This document shows positions 1 through 10,884 of a stretch of DNA of 64,000 bases, piece after piece. Numbering within the stretch: position 1 is the first letter of the stretch; every line of letters starts with the position of its first letter. The position numbers were made by a program, and so were the translations under genes. The notes under the pieces are model-generated. The model had not been told where the DNA came from. It made no database searches and saw only the letters and a list, made by a program, of their open reading frames with translations. The stretch comes from Agrostemma githago (lineage: Eukaryota > Streptophyta > Magnoliopsida > Caryophyllales > Caryophyllaceae), in NCBI GenBank assembly GCA_958450325.1, contig OY288242.1, positions 69,186,062-69,250,061 on the forward strand, given 5' to 3'.

Positions 1-1809
1 TCTCTCTTTTTCCTCTTTTCTCGCGTCGTGCGTCGTCTATCATCATCGTCCTAATCTCGTTTTTTTTATCTTATTCGCGTCCTAATATCGCTAATATCGC
101 TAGTATTATAAAACATTAAAATACTCGTGAATTTGTGTCGAGTGTGAGTGATGGTGGGATAAGAAAACCCGAATATACAAGTGTACTGCACACAGCGTTG
201 CCGGTCGCTTATCCCATCACCCCGATCGCTTGATTATTGAAACGAGTCAACCTAAACAATAATTTGTTTATTTTCGTTTGCATCGCATATTCACATCGAT
301 TTTCCAAAACAAGCATTCTATTTTAATAAGGGTCGAAACCCGTTGATGCGGATCCGACATCAAACAATTCGCAAGAATTAATTATGATGTTGGGATGCGG
401 AGGGAATCAAGTCGAGTTTCTTAACTCAAGTATCGATCTATTAGATTCGACACCAATTCCATAATTGGATGTCGAATCTAATGATTTAGTCAAATAATTT
501 AATCAATTCGATTTTTCGTTGATGCTAACGTAGATGTCATTAATTCGTTAGAATTACGACACTATAAACGCGGAGGAAAATTCATATCGTTTTGGTTGAT
601 TTAAACGACTTATAGCAATTCCTTTAGTCTCGCTCTAATATCCGATGTCGATTCAATAATCGCACGTTGGATATGACGAGTATCATACACACGAATCGAG
701 CACAAATTAATCAATATTTATGCCCAATTCGACAAAGTCATCGATTTAGCAAAATCAAAAGCAATTTCAAATTCAATAGCAAATCGCAAGCGAACCCTAG
801 TTCGTACAGGGGGCACTCGATCGAGTGCCTAGTCCACTCGGTCGAGTGGCACTCCAAAAAACGAAACAGAATGTCTTTTTGACCTCCACTCGGTCGAGTC
901 TCACAGTGACTCGGTCGAGTGGCAACGTACTCGGTCGAGTTGGCCAATAACTCGATCGAGTAGGGTCCCGAAACCTGGACAGAATGCTTTTCAGAGGTCC
1001 ACTCGGTCGAGTCCCTCAATGACTCGGTCGAGTGGCCCCTTGTCACGACAGAACCGTGAGTCCTACAATCGCATTCGAGTCTCGTTAATCATTTTTCGTG
1101 ACTTAGGTCAAACACGTGCCTAATCTATCACGTGAAACATCATCCTTTTAAACCATGCATCGTCATATTTACATTATCCCATTTCATTCTATATTATTCG
1201 CAAACCGTTACTAACCATTTGTTTTCTTGTTGGTTTATTGTGTTTTTTTATTGTACTAAAATGAACCCACATGCTAAAATTTAACTTTGACGTTAGAATT
1301 AATTGCATTAAATCGACATAGAAACCCTTTCAACTTCTCACATGCTTAGGGAAAACAATGTTTGCATAAGCATTTTCACCATTTAACTAACGCGCATATT
1401 AGAGAGTCTTTCGATATCTTAGTAGAAGCCGCCAATGTGCGGGCGGGGTTGGGTGTCCTTCGTGGGCTTCCCAACACGTACCCTCACCCCTTACTCAGAA
1501 CCTCGGTTTCCGGATGCCCGAAACCGTTGGCGCACGAGAGTCATTCAATACACGATATCCGATAATGTAGGTATCGGTATCAAATGCAAAGGGACGAGCC
1601 CAATAAACTCTGACATCGGAAATGGGCCGTATTTCGTACATGGCCCACTACGACATAGAGTGGGTTCGAACGGGCCCGAACTCCCACAAAGTTCGGTGGC
1701 GACTCCACATAGATTTAAATTTCAATTCGATCCATTCTCATATGGAGATTCATTCGCCTCCCCAAACCCGCGTGTGGCCGCGTCGAGGTGGACCTGTGTC
1801 ATGTCCACA
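1..1809 (+). repeat. 5' LTR of tandem Tat element A, copy 1 (left end outside window)
   Basis: The sequence matches 12955-14759 at roughly 98% by eye and ends in TGTCCACA just before a primer-binding site, so it is the 3' part of a 5' LTR. Against the full LTR at 12201-14759, about 754 bp (U3 and the TATA box) lie left of the window. It holds a cluster of palindromic motifs at 814-1034 and an embedded TGGCGACTCC at 1697-1706. No gene is seen; short frames across the palindromes are by-products of the repeats. Confidence 0.92.
814..1034. repeat. U5 palindrome array of element A (ACTCGRTCGAGT), 8 sites
   Basis: Eight copies of a near-palindrome with arms ACTCG/CGAGT and centre AT or GT start at 814, 835, 887, 908, 928, 949, 1000 and 1021. 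Neighbours sit 20-21 bp apart in pairs or short runs, and the bases between sites differ. The motif also occurs in U3 of the same LTR and in the intron of the antisense ORF. Confidence 0.9.
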
Positions 1810-1812
1810 ATT

Positions 1813-1830
1813 TGGCGACTCCGCTGGGGA
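1813..1830 (+). other. Primer-binding site of element A, copy 1
   Basis: TGGCGACTCCGCTGGGGA lies 3 bp after the LTR end. It begins with TGG, which pairs with the CCA end of a tRNA. From memory this fits the tRNA-Arg primer reported for Ogre/Tat elements; the match to a tRNA gene was not checked. The identical site follows the next LTR at 14763. Confidence 0.85.
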
Positions 1831-2889
1831 TTAACTGATGCGTGACTTAACATCGGCATCCTCAGGGTGAGACTCGAATAGAAATCATTTGACTAGTACA
1901 ATACGCGTTTTAGTTTTACCGTTCATGCATAACCCATATTTTCTCGGGCCGATACTGGTGACCGACGTCCCACTATACCGTTGATGTACTCCAAGATGGA
2001 TATGTCAAAAGGTGTCCATAGTCGATTCGAGTGGGTTTCGCGGCATGTTCTAAGCTCAACTCGACTTAGAGAGTCCGTCCCGATCAACGTCTAGACTATG
2101 TGAACTGGTATAGACCCTCTTGGACCGACCGAGACTTAGTGTAAAGCATACATGGCGTCGTTATAATGCTTGCCTGACTACATGCTACTTGGTTTCCGTG
2201 TCGTTTTCAAAAACCGTCATTTTTCAAAAATCACATCTTTTTCAAGATATTCAATTTCAAAACCCGGGACGTATACCGAATTTAGGACTTATGATTTTAC
2301 TCAAAATAGCCTATTTTTAGCCGGTATGCTGCCCAATTCAAAACTCAAAATTACTTTTGAACTTTCAAAACCCGTGGCCCAATACTCTTTTCGTTTTCTT
2401 TCGAAAATTGGGCCCTCCACCGAGTTCTCTCGGGCTCTCTTCAAAAACAATCCATTTTCAAAATCTTTCTCTTCTTAGGACTTCCCATATTTAGCAGTGT
2501 CGGGTCATGTCGTAAGTGGTCAAGGTCTTTAGCGTCGAAACTCTGTCGATCTTACATCACGAGTTTCTTCCCTATCCCAGTCCGCCTTATTAGACTAAGG
2601 CAGGGCCCACCTACGTAGGACAAACCCCTACAAAGGAGGGCCCATCAACACAATCGAGTCCAAAGTCTGGGGATGTCTCACGTGAACCTTCCTTCGAACA
2701 GGACTAGGCCCATTCGCCGAATCCTAAAGAAGGCCCACATTTCACAAGTCACCCGTCTAGGTGTCTTTTCTCGAGTCATTTCCCTTTTAGTCTTGTTCGG
2801 GATGTACCTTCTATTCCGGGATTCGGGCTAGTTTCTGATTACGCGGTGTTCTTACAGACAGGCCACCCGAAACCAGATATCAGCGCAAG
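1831..2889 (+). other. 5' leader of element A, copy 1; no gene seen
   Basis: This untranslated leader lies between the primer-binding site and the gag start. It is nearly identical to 14781-15839 in copy 2. A frame of about 100 codons (2170-2478) is conserved only because the DNA is; its translation resembles no protein known to me. The gag start has the context CAAGATGG. Confidence 0.7.
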
Positions 2890-4395
2890 ATGGACGCATT
2901 GAAGGATGCCCTAGAGAAGATCGAAGCCCAATTGACTGCCATCCAGAAGGATCAAACGGCACTCGCCACTCGTGTGGGCGCAATGGAGAAGGGAACTCCT
3001 CCTCCTGGATCGGAGCCCACTGGGCCCATAGCTGAACTAGTCAGCGCTGTCCGCAAGCTCGAGGAACAGGTTCACCTGTCAACGAACAGCTCGATCCACA
3101 CTGAAATTGCTCGTTCCTATTCACCCTTGAATGACGAGCTACCTACTAACCTCAACCTTACGGGAATTCCTATGTTTGAGGGAACCGAGGACCCGGTCCA
3201 CCACATCCGGGCTTTCAAAGATTTTATGGCTGTCAAGGGGGTGAAGTCCACCATGTTTACATATTTGTTCCCTTCCTCCCTGGAGAAGCATCCTAAGGCT
3301 TGGTACTACAGGCTCGATTCCAAGAAATACAAAACTTGGGATGATGTGGCAACCGAATTTGCTCAGAATTACGCTGATAATACCGAGATCCAGACTACAA
3401 TGCGTACTCTAGAAGTGATGGCCCAGGAGCCCAAAGAAGGATTCACTAAATATCTACAAAGATGGCGGGCCGAGAGTGTGAAGCTGGTCGAAAAGCCCAG
3501 CGAGAAAGTGCTAGTGGAGGCGTTTGTCAAGAACCTCCTCCCTTCCTACCGGGTCCACCTCCGGTATGCTGTTATCCCTAATTTTGCTACCCTAACTGAA
3601 ATGGGTACCAGGATCGAGGACGACTTAAGGTTAGAGAGCCTGACTAAGGCCTCTACAAAGGGCTATCAAGGGGCAAACTCATCCACGAGCAAGCCCACAC
3701 CTGCAGCTGCAACTCGCAGCATTTTTGATGAGGTAAACCTGCTTGACACCTCATCCAAAAAGAATACACCAAATCGGGTATTCACAGATATAGGGACTAC
3801 CTATACTTATGTCTTATAAAGGCTATCTTCAAAGGGTCTGATCCAACCAATAGGCCCGATGCCCGAGCTTCCAGTGGAGAAGAGGCCCAAAAGTTGTAAC
3901 GCCCAAGCCTACTGCCAATACCATCGTGGTAATGGGCATGATACTGAAAAGTGCTGGAAACTGAAGCATCTAATCTTGTACCTGATCGAGAGCGGGAAGA
4001 TCCCATTGCCCGGAGACAAGCCGAGCAAAAAAGAAAACTCGTTCAGTGCCCACGCAATATTCACCGGTGAGGTAATTGACTGTTCCCACCTCATCTCCCC
4101 CTTTATCCCACAAATCAATGGGATATGGTTTGATGACGAGGAAGATGTGTACTTAGCCAAAGGGGAAGCTGTCCCCATCACCATTGAAGAGGTTCGAAAA
4201 GCTAAGTCCAAGGCCTTAGCCGCCAACCACCTCGCCGCAGCTGGGCGTTCTATTCCTACATCCGTCACTGAACCTGCCGGGACGGAACCTACCCTTGAAG
4301 AACCAAGCAACGACACCGCCTTGGTCCAACAAATGAAGGGGGTTCGAGCTGATCTAACCATATGGCAACTTCTGGTTAGCTCGCAAGCACATTGA
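2890..4395 (+). pseudogene. gag: gag of element A, copy 1 (broken)
   Basis: This is a Tat-type capsid/nucleocapsid gene. It starts at ATG 2890 (MDALKDALEKIEAQL) with a coiled-coil-like N-terminus. A capsid region follows, with motifs such as FEGTEDPVHHIRAFKDFM and KYLQRWRAESVKL. A zinc knuckle of C-x2-H-x4-H-x4-C spacing (CQYHRGNGHDTEKC) lies near 3910-3950. One frame runs throughout but is cut by TAA at 3817, where copy 2 has AAA, and ends at TGA 4393, which copy 2 shares. Protease follows in the same frame, so gag and pol were probably one polyprotein. The protein would package element RNA in a particle. Confidence 0.85.
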
Positions 4396-5568
4396 GAAGC
4401 ACTGACTAAGGCTCTCGATGAAATCGAGGTTGACTCACAGGTTACCCCCACTGAAATGGTAGCCACCATTATGCCTTATCTCAAGGGCAGGTCCAAGGAA
4501 GAAGGCCCACTTATCACCTTCTCCGAGTCTGATCTTCCATCATTCGGGCCCAATCATAATCTGGCCCTTTACATCACGGTCATTTGACGAGGGAAGTACC
4601 TCCCAATGACCCTTATCGACGACGGATCTTCCGTAAATGTCCTTCCCCTAAGGACCGCTAGGGCCCTCGGCATCGCCGATGCCGACTATATCCCGACAGC
4701 ACAAACCATCCAGGCTTTCGACGGAAGCTCAAAACCAGTCGCCGGGGCCGTTAAACTAAAAATCATAACGGGCCCAATTGAAAAGGAGTTAGAGTTTTAG
4801 GTGATTGATGTCACCTCATCCTTTAATTTACTACTAGGAAGGCCTTGGATCCATGCAGTCAAGGCCGTCTCCTCTACTCTCCATCGGAAAGTCAAGATGC
4901 CACTTCAAGATGGTGTCATCACACTAGAGGCTACTCCTATTACCGTGGCAAGCTGCAACGCTACGGGCCGGACCGACCCACGAGGATTTGATTTCGTGGG
5001 CATGATCGAAGAAGAGTATCTCTTTAGACCCTACTTCACAACTAGCATCGACACGATGCTACAGAATCTAGGCTATCTACCGGGAGCAACCTCGAGGCCG
5101 AATCTTCCAGCTGGGAAGATTATCGAGGTCCTGAACGACGGTGAATCGCAGTTCGGGCTGGGGTATGCTATAACCCCGGAAAACGTGGTTCGGGCCGGTA
5201 TTCACAAGGCCATCGACATTTTCAAGGGTACTTACATAGGCCCTTATAGCTCGAAGTTAACTGACTACTTCGTCACTCCATTTTTCGGAGCTATTCAAGT
5301 GGGCCTCTACCAACCCACCATCACATATCCGGAGACCAAAACGGCTCGGGAATGCAATTTCATCCCCGATGATATATTCACCCTTGTTCAAGCTGAGTCC
5401 AAGGAAGGGGAAAACAACTCCGAGCCCGTGCTGGGGCTTCTATTTGGAGAAGACAAGGTTGTCCCCGCTCCAAAAGATGATCTGGTCAGTCTGATCCTCC
5501 GCAGCAATCGGTTTGACCCAACCAAGCTAATCACCGAAATTGGTACAGATACAAGAAAAAGGGCCTAG
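4396..5568 (+). pseudogene. Aspartic protease region of element A, copy 1 (broken)
   Basis: This continues the gag frame and encodes a retropepsin-like domain. The active-site region is LIDDGSSVNVLPLRTA (D-D-G-S at about 4618-4632). It is followed by AFDGSSKPVAGAVKLKI and the flap/C-terminal motif LLLGRPWIHAVKAV. In-frame stops lie at TGA 4585, TAG 4798 and TAG 5566. The first reads CGA-frame TGC in copy 2; the other two are present in both copies. The part after 4800 (MIEEEY..., about 255 codons) is a long linker before reverse transcriptase of a kind seen in Tat polyproteins. No active enzyme could be made from this copy. Confidence 0.75.
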
Positions 5569-7297
5569 AGGAAGACCATCAAGTGGACCGACAGCCAGGG
5601 ACGAATCTACAAGCTGACCACCGGCGAGGGAGACACGCCGGATACCGAGTCCGAGTCTGAGTCAGAGTCAGAGTTGGAGTCTGAGTCCAAGTCTAGATCG
5701 AGGGTCTGGTGCTAGAGTCGAGTCTGTAACCCCTCTTCCCTTAACCACTTCCACTGAGGTCTCGGGGCATGTCCCAAGACCTCTCCCTATCCCGCCACTG
5801 ACCAACGATCAGATGGCCGCTCTTTTCGAGCTTTTCTCAAAATTTACTATTAATAATAATAACGAAAACCGTTCTGCTTACGACTTGTCTTATTTCCAAA
5901 ATTTTCTCAATTTCAAAGATTTTATATGCAATGACATTGAGAAACCCGACGAACAGGTACCTCTACCTCCGCATCTGATCGAGCAACTCGAACAAAGGGA
6001 GTCCCGAGATCCGGTAATCGAAGAAACCGAGTCCATCAATGTGGGAACCACGTTAGAGCCCCATATGCTTAAGTTGGGCCTATCCTTAGATCCCGAGGAG
6101 AGAAAACAATTCACAAACCTCCTCCAGAAATTCAAGGACGTCTTTGCATGGTCCTACAAGGACATGCCTGGGATAGACCGGGAAATAGCAGAACACCGTA
6201 TACCCATCAAAGATGGGTGTAAATCGGTAAAGCAGAAACTTCGAAGGATGAAGCCCGAATGGTCTCTCAAAGTCAAAGAAGAGGTCGACAAGCAATTCAA
6301 AGCGGGCTTTATACAAGTGTCTGAATATCCAGACTGGGTTGCAAACATCGTGCCGGTGCCCAAGAAGGACGACAAGGTGCGGGTATGCGTGGACTTCCGA
6401 GACCTTAATAAGGCCAGCCCAAAAGACGATTTTCCGTTACCACACATCGACATATTGGTGGATAACACGACCGATCATGCCCTTCTATCATTCATGGATG
6501 GGTATGCCGGATACAATCAAATCAAAATGGAAGAAGAGGATATGAGTAAGACCACCTTCATTACACCTTGGGGTACTTACTGTTACACTGTCATGCCATT
6601 TGGGCTTATCAATGCCGGGGCCACTTATCAACGAACCGCCACCACTCTATTACATGACATGATGCACAAGGAAGTGGAGGTCTATGTGGACGATATGATT
6701 GTCAAGTCCAAGGACCGAAGTGGGCACATTGCGGCCCTAAGAAAATTTTTCACCCGACTACGCAAATACAACATGAGGCTAAACCCTCAAAAATGCAGTT
6801 TCGGGGTAACATCGGGCAAATTACTGGGCCATATCGTTAGCCAACACGGTATCGAGGTCGACCCAGCTAAAATCAAAGCCATCACCGAGATGCAACCACC
6901 CAAGACCGAAAAAGAAATACGGGGGTTTCTCGGGAAAGTCCAATACATCAGCCGGTTCATTTCAAGGTTGACCATGGTATGTGAGCCCATTTTCAAAAAA
7001 CTGAAGATCGGAGAACGAGTACTGTGGGACGACAAATGTCAAACGGCTTTCGATAAAATCAAGGAGATTCTGTCTGCACCGCCGGTATTAATGCCACCTC
7101 AACCCAGCTTACCTTTGTCGTTATACCTAACAACGACCGAGACAGCCATGGGGGCTCTGCTGGCCCAGACAGTCGATTCAGAAGAGCGGGCTATTTACTA
7201 CATCAGTAAAAAGTTCCTAGAGTACGAATGAAAGTACACAATGCTCGAGAAAACGTGCATAGCGTTGGTTTGGGCCACTAAAAAGCTCTGACACTAC
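5569..7297 (+). pseudogene. pol: Reverse transcriptase and first RNase H of element A, copy 1 (broken)
   Basis: An acidic Ser/Glu linker (5630-5690) opens this part. Next to it copy 1 has 4 extra bases (TCGA) relative to copy 2, which shifts the frame. The reverse transcriptase frame then runs from about 5813. It has VRVCVDFRDLNKASPKD, LSFMDGYAGYNQIKM, PFGLINAGATYQR and the catalytic YVDD at 6683-6694. The connection and RNase H start (KIKEILSAPPVLMPP, ERAIYYISKKFLEYE) follow. Stops TGA at 7229 and 7288 sit in the conserved YE-KYTMLEKTC and KL-HY stretches, most simply TGG-to-TGA and CGA-to-TGA decay. The YVDD core itself is intact. Confidence 0.85.
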
Positions 7298-8155
7298 ATG
7301 CTGAGCCACGAGGTACATGTTCTGTCCAAAATGGACCCTATCAAGTACCCGTTCGAGAAGCCCATCCTCAATGGCAGGATGTCCAGATGGACTTTAATGT
7401 TATCTGAGTTTGATCTCAAGTTTGTACCATTAAAAGCCATCAAGGGCCGGGTAGTGGCAGAATTCCTTGCCGATAGTCCAATATCCGAAGAGGGCCACAC
7501 CGATACTTGGGCCTTTCCTGATGAAGACATATTCCATACTGACACCGAAACATGGGATTTGTATTTTGATGGAGCATCCAACTTCCGGAGATTTGGGGTC
7601 GGGATTCTGTTAATCTCACCACGAGGGGAACACACCCCATTATCCATCAAATTGGACTTTGACGTGACCAATAATGCAGCCGAGTACGAGGCATGCATTT
7701 ACGGGTTGCAAGCCGCCGCTGATTTAGGGGTAACAAACCTCCGGGTCCACGGTGATTCATCATTGGTCATCAATCAAGCTCTCCAAAAATGGAAGACTTG
7801 GAATGCCAACCTCGTAGCTTATCAAGCACGAGTAAGGTTTCTGGAGAAACAATTCCAAAAGGTAGAGTACATTTACCTACCCCGGGAAGAAAATCAATTC
7901 GCAGATGCACTTTCCAAATTAGCATCCCTGCTAAATATACCAGACCATCTTACTAGCATGCCAATCTGCGTCGAAAGACGGTCCGAGCCGGCGTATGTAC
8001 ACGCCATCCAAGACATTGAGCTAGCTAATCGATCCGGAACCATGGTATCAGTCAGTCTTAACCTACTTGGCAACGGGAGAGTATCCCCCGGGAACCGAAA
8101 ACCGGGCCAAGAAAGCCTTGCGAAGATTTGCAACCCAATTTGTTCGCACGGATGA
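7298..8155 (+). pseudogene. Second (archaeal-type) RNase H domain of element A, copy 1
   Basis: After the inactivated first RNase H, a 285-codon open stretch carries a second RNase H fold, the dual-RNase-H layout typical of the Tat lineage. The acidic residues are visible as WDLYFDGASN (D), NNAAEYEACIYGLQAA (E), LRVHGDSSLVINQ (D) and ENQFADALSKLA (D). All four are intact. The frame is lost near 8060, where integrase continues one frame over (from YLATGEYPP). The 5' neighbour is the tether; the 3' neighbour is the integrase zinc-binding domain. Confidence 0.8.
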
Positions 8156-9265
8156 CGGGCAGTTATACAAAAAGACGGCACAGTGGGCTCTCCTCCTGTG
8201 TAACGACAAAGTACAGGCCGAAAAGGTTATGGCCGAAGTACACGACGGTGAAAATGGCCCGCATATGAACGCCCATATGCTAGCCCGAAAAATCATGAGG
8301 CTCGGGTATTATTGAAGTACCATAGAAATGGACTGTCAGTTATATGTCAAGCACTGCCATAATTGTCAGATCTTTGCTAATGTGCAGCATATGCCATCTT
8401 CCCTGTTATATACCATGACATCACCATGGCCATTTTCGACATGGGGTATTGATATAATTGGAAAGGTGCACCCTTCCGGGACGGGAGGTCATTGCTTCAT
8501 TTTGGTGGCCATCGACTACTTCACCAATTGGGTCGACGCCGAGTCATACCGTGTCTTGAACGCCAAACACGTGGCCAAATTTATCCAGAACAAGATCATA
8601 TGCCGATACGGGATCCCACATTTCAAGCTGAAACTGCTACGTTGCTAGCAAAATACAAAATTCAAAGGCATACATCTTCACCTTACCGACCCCAAACAAA
8701 CGGAGCGGTAGAAGCGGCTAATAAAATAATTGTCACCATACTTAAAAATATGGCTGAGAATTACCGGAACTGGCCCGACAAAATACCCTTTGCCTTGTGG
8801 GGGTACCGAACGTCAATTCGCACCGCGACCAGAGCAACTCCATATTATTTGACATATGGAATGGAAGCAGTCCAGCCGGTTGAGCTAGAAGTGTCATCCC
8901 TCAGGATTTTACTTGAAAGCCAAGTACCTGAGGCAGATTGAGTCCAAGCCCGATACGATTCGCTAGTCCTTTTAGACGAACGGCGATCACGGGCCCTCAA
9001 CAATATTCAGATATATCAAAAGAGGATCCAACGGGCTTTCAACAAAAGAGTTAGGCCCAGAAACATCAAAGAAGGGGATCTGGTCCTAAAATCGGTTCGT
9101 GCCTTACTACCGGTTGACCCAAGGGGGAAATTCAAACCCAATTGGGCTGGGCCATACTTAGTCAAGAAGGTCCTATCAGGAGGAGCGGTGATGTTGACAG
9201 ACTTGGACGGGAATGAATTTGTCAACCCAACCAACTTGGACCAGCTGAAGCGCTACTACCCATAA
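8067..9265 (+). pseudogene. Integrase of element A, copy 1 (catalytic core damaged)
   Basis: The H2C2 zinc-binding domain is present: HDGENGPHMNAHMLARKIM, then MDCQLYVKHCHNCQ. A TGA at 8313 replaces the expected Trp. The catalytic core has the first Asp (WGIDIIGKV, about 8440). At about 8626-8632 the frame jumps from GIPHF to QAETATLLAKYKIQ, and the stretch that should hold the second Asp (the DNGTQF-type motif) is missing. The third residue lies in RPQTNGAVEAANKI. A TGA at 8939 interrupts the C-terminal part. That part has the GPY-type motif (NWAGPYLVKKV) and ends at TAA 9263 after LDQLKRYYP. Without the second Asp this integrase could not cut or join DNA. Confidence 0.82.
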
Positions 9266-9858
9266 ACCCCATCTCAATGTCATTTGCAAAAATTTATAAA
9301 AATTTGTCTTTTTTATAAATTTTCAAAAATTATAGACAAGTCAATAAGTTAGAATTAATTATTCTACTGTCCCACATCTCGAACTAATTGTCTTGATGTA
9401 TTTCGAAAATTGCAAAAAAAAATCAAATCAATTTTGAACTACGTTTGGTTTGATTCCGCTAATTGTGGATACGTAGGCAACCCCTCAAAAGGGTACAACC
9501 AGTGCAATAAACAAAAAGACGGGAACGGTATTCATTAATATGTCTTTATTTAAAAAAGGGCCGACAAATTCGGGAACTACAAAAAAAAACGGTAAATCAC
9601 AAAAAATCACACCAAAAAATAATAATAATACTCAAATAATAATAAAGAAGACTAATATCCCGACATCTTCCCCTTTCCTTTGTCCTTTGGGTCGCGTGGG
9701 GCTCGAGGTCGCCAGGGCGGAGACGAGCGTTCCCGAATCACGAGGGGAACCTCCTTAGCTCGAACCCGTTTCTTTGACAACGGGTCTTCTGCAACAGTCT
9801 CCTGTCCAAGTCGAGCCCGTACGTGCTCGGGTAGCCTACCCCGTGGGCCAAGTCGGTT
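9266..9858. other. Spacer between the convergent pol and antisense ORF of element A
   Basis: This AT-rich stretch (TTTATAAAAATTTG-like runs at 9290-9350) separates the end of pol from the end of the antisense ORF. It is where both transcripts would have to terminate. It includes GGATACGTAGGCAACCC (about 9468), a sequence I recall as recurrent downstream of pol in Tat/Ogre elements. I see no gene; plus-strand frames here are not supported. Confidence 0.55.
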
Positions 9859-10575
9859 CTACACGGCTAGTTTTGGGCCTAGTCTCCTCTCCAAGTCAGT
9901 CTGGGGGATCACTTTCCCCCAAGCACCTTTAGCACTAGACCCTTCAGCTTGAGTCTTAGTCTTCTTTTTGTGACCTGACATTAGACGGACCATGGTAGCC
10001 GGGGTGTCACCTTCGTCAAAGAATCCCCTGTTGTGTTTAGCTTGCTCCCTTCGCAGCAGGTCAAAAGCCTCATCAACCTTCAGAGCAGCTCGGGCTTTAG
10101 CATCACTCGCTTTAGTCCACTTCACGTAAGAGTTTGAAACCTAAGTCGAGTGACGAGATTTGGTGACGGGCCAAGTGTGCCGGGTATACCATCTTTGCAT
10201 CCAGTTGTCGCACATTACGTCAGTCAGTTGGGTTGGGTCACTCACAACTGCTTCAACTTCTGAGATTCGCTGAGTCCATCCATACTGCCTTAGTATGCGA
10301 TCTGGGTAGAGATGAACCGTCTGCCTGAAAGATAGTATTACTTGATAACGGGCTCTGTCCCTCGGGTCCAAGCCAGTCCAAAGGTAGATGGGCCACCATG
10401 GTACTACCCATCGAATTAACGGGCCGCTGTGAAAAGACAACACCTCGTCCCAGTACTTCTGCGTAATCTGACGAGAAAAGTCAATGGCCCGCCTCCTCGT
10501 CATCACCTGGTTATGACGGTAATTGCTCGCATCAAGAGGAGGATCTATCACTGATAGCCCCTCATATAGCCAAAT

Positions 10576-10884
10576 CTGAAAAAAGAAACAAAAAAATGAG
10601 TTCCCGAGGCGAAATAGGCGTCCGCCTAAGGCCACTCGATCGAGTGCCTGGGACACTCGATCGAGTGGTACCCCTGAACACAAACAGGGGGCTTTTACGA
10701 GGGCACTCGATCGAGTGCCAAGGTAACTCGATCGAGTGGTACCTCTGACAGCAGATCAGGAGGTTTTTACGAAGGCACTCGATCGAGTGCCAGGGTGACT
10801 CGATCGAGTGCCCGCTGCAGCAGGAGAATCGAAAAAAATTAATCAAAAATCAAGGAGTTAGAAAATAATAAAAATCCGACATAC
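10576..10884 (-). other. Predicted intron of the antisense ORF, holding palindromes
   Basis: On the minus strand exon 1 ends CTGCAA and the intron begins GTATGTCGG. The intron ends with a strong pyrimidine tract, TTTGTTTCTTTTTTCAG, and exon 2 begins ATTTGGCTA. Exon 1 from the GTG at 11460 is exactly 192 codons, so the junction is phase 0 and joins the two reading frames without a stop. Read unspliced, the frame ends eight codons into the intron. Most of the intron is taken up by six ACTCGATCGAGT palindromes. Confidence 0.8.
10633..10810. repeat. Palindrome array in the antisense-ORF intron, 3 pairs
   Basis: Six sites start at 10633/10654, 10704/10725 and 10776/10797. Each pair is spaced exactly 21 bp, and the pairs recur about every 71-72 bp, so the block grew by duplication of a pair. 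All six have the perfect ACTCGATCGAGT core, unlike the mixed AT/GT centres in the LTR. Confidence 0.92.

Noticed and set aside
667..1046. Small frames on both strands rich in HSIEW/STEW-like repeats
   Set aside because: They are translations of the ACTCGATCGAGT palindromes, which stay open in several frames on both strands. The same artefact occurs at 12582, 13620, 13671, 38336 and 59639.
1813..1830. tRNA-like sequence as a tRNA gene
   Set aside because: Only the 18-base complement of a tRNA 3' end is present, directly after an LTR; it is a primer-binding site.
9540..9952. Plus-strand frames after the pol end of element A
   Set aside because: They oppose the C-terminal exon of the antisense ORF or lie in AT-rich spacer and show no domain.
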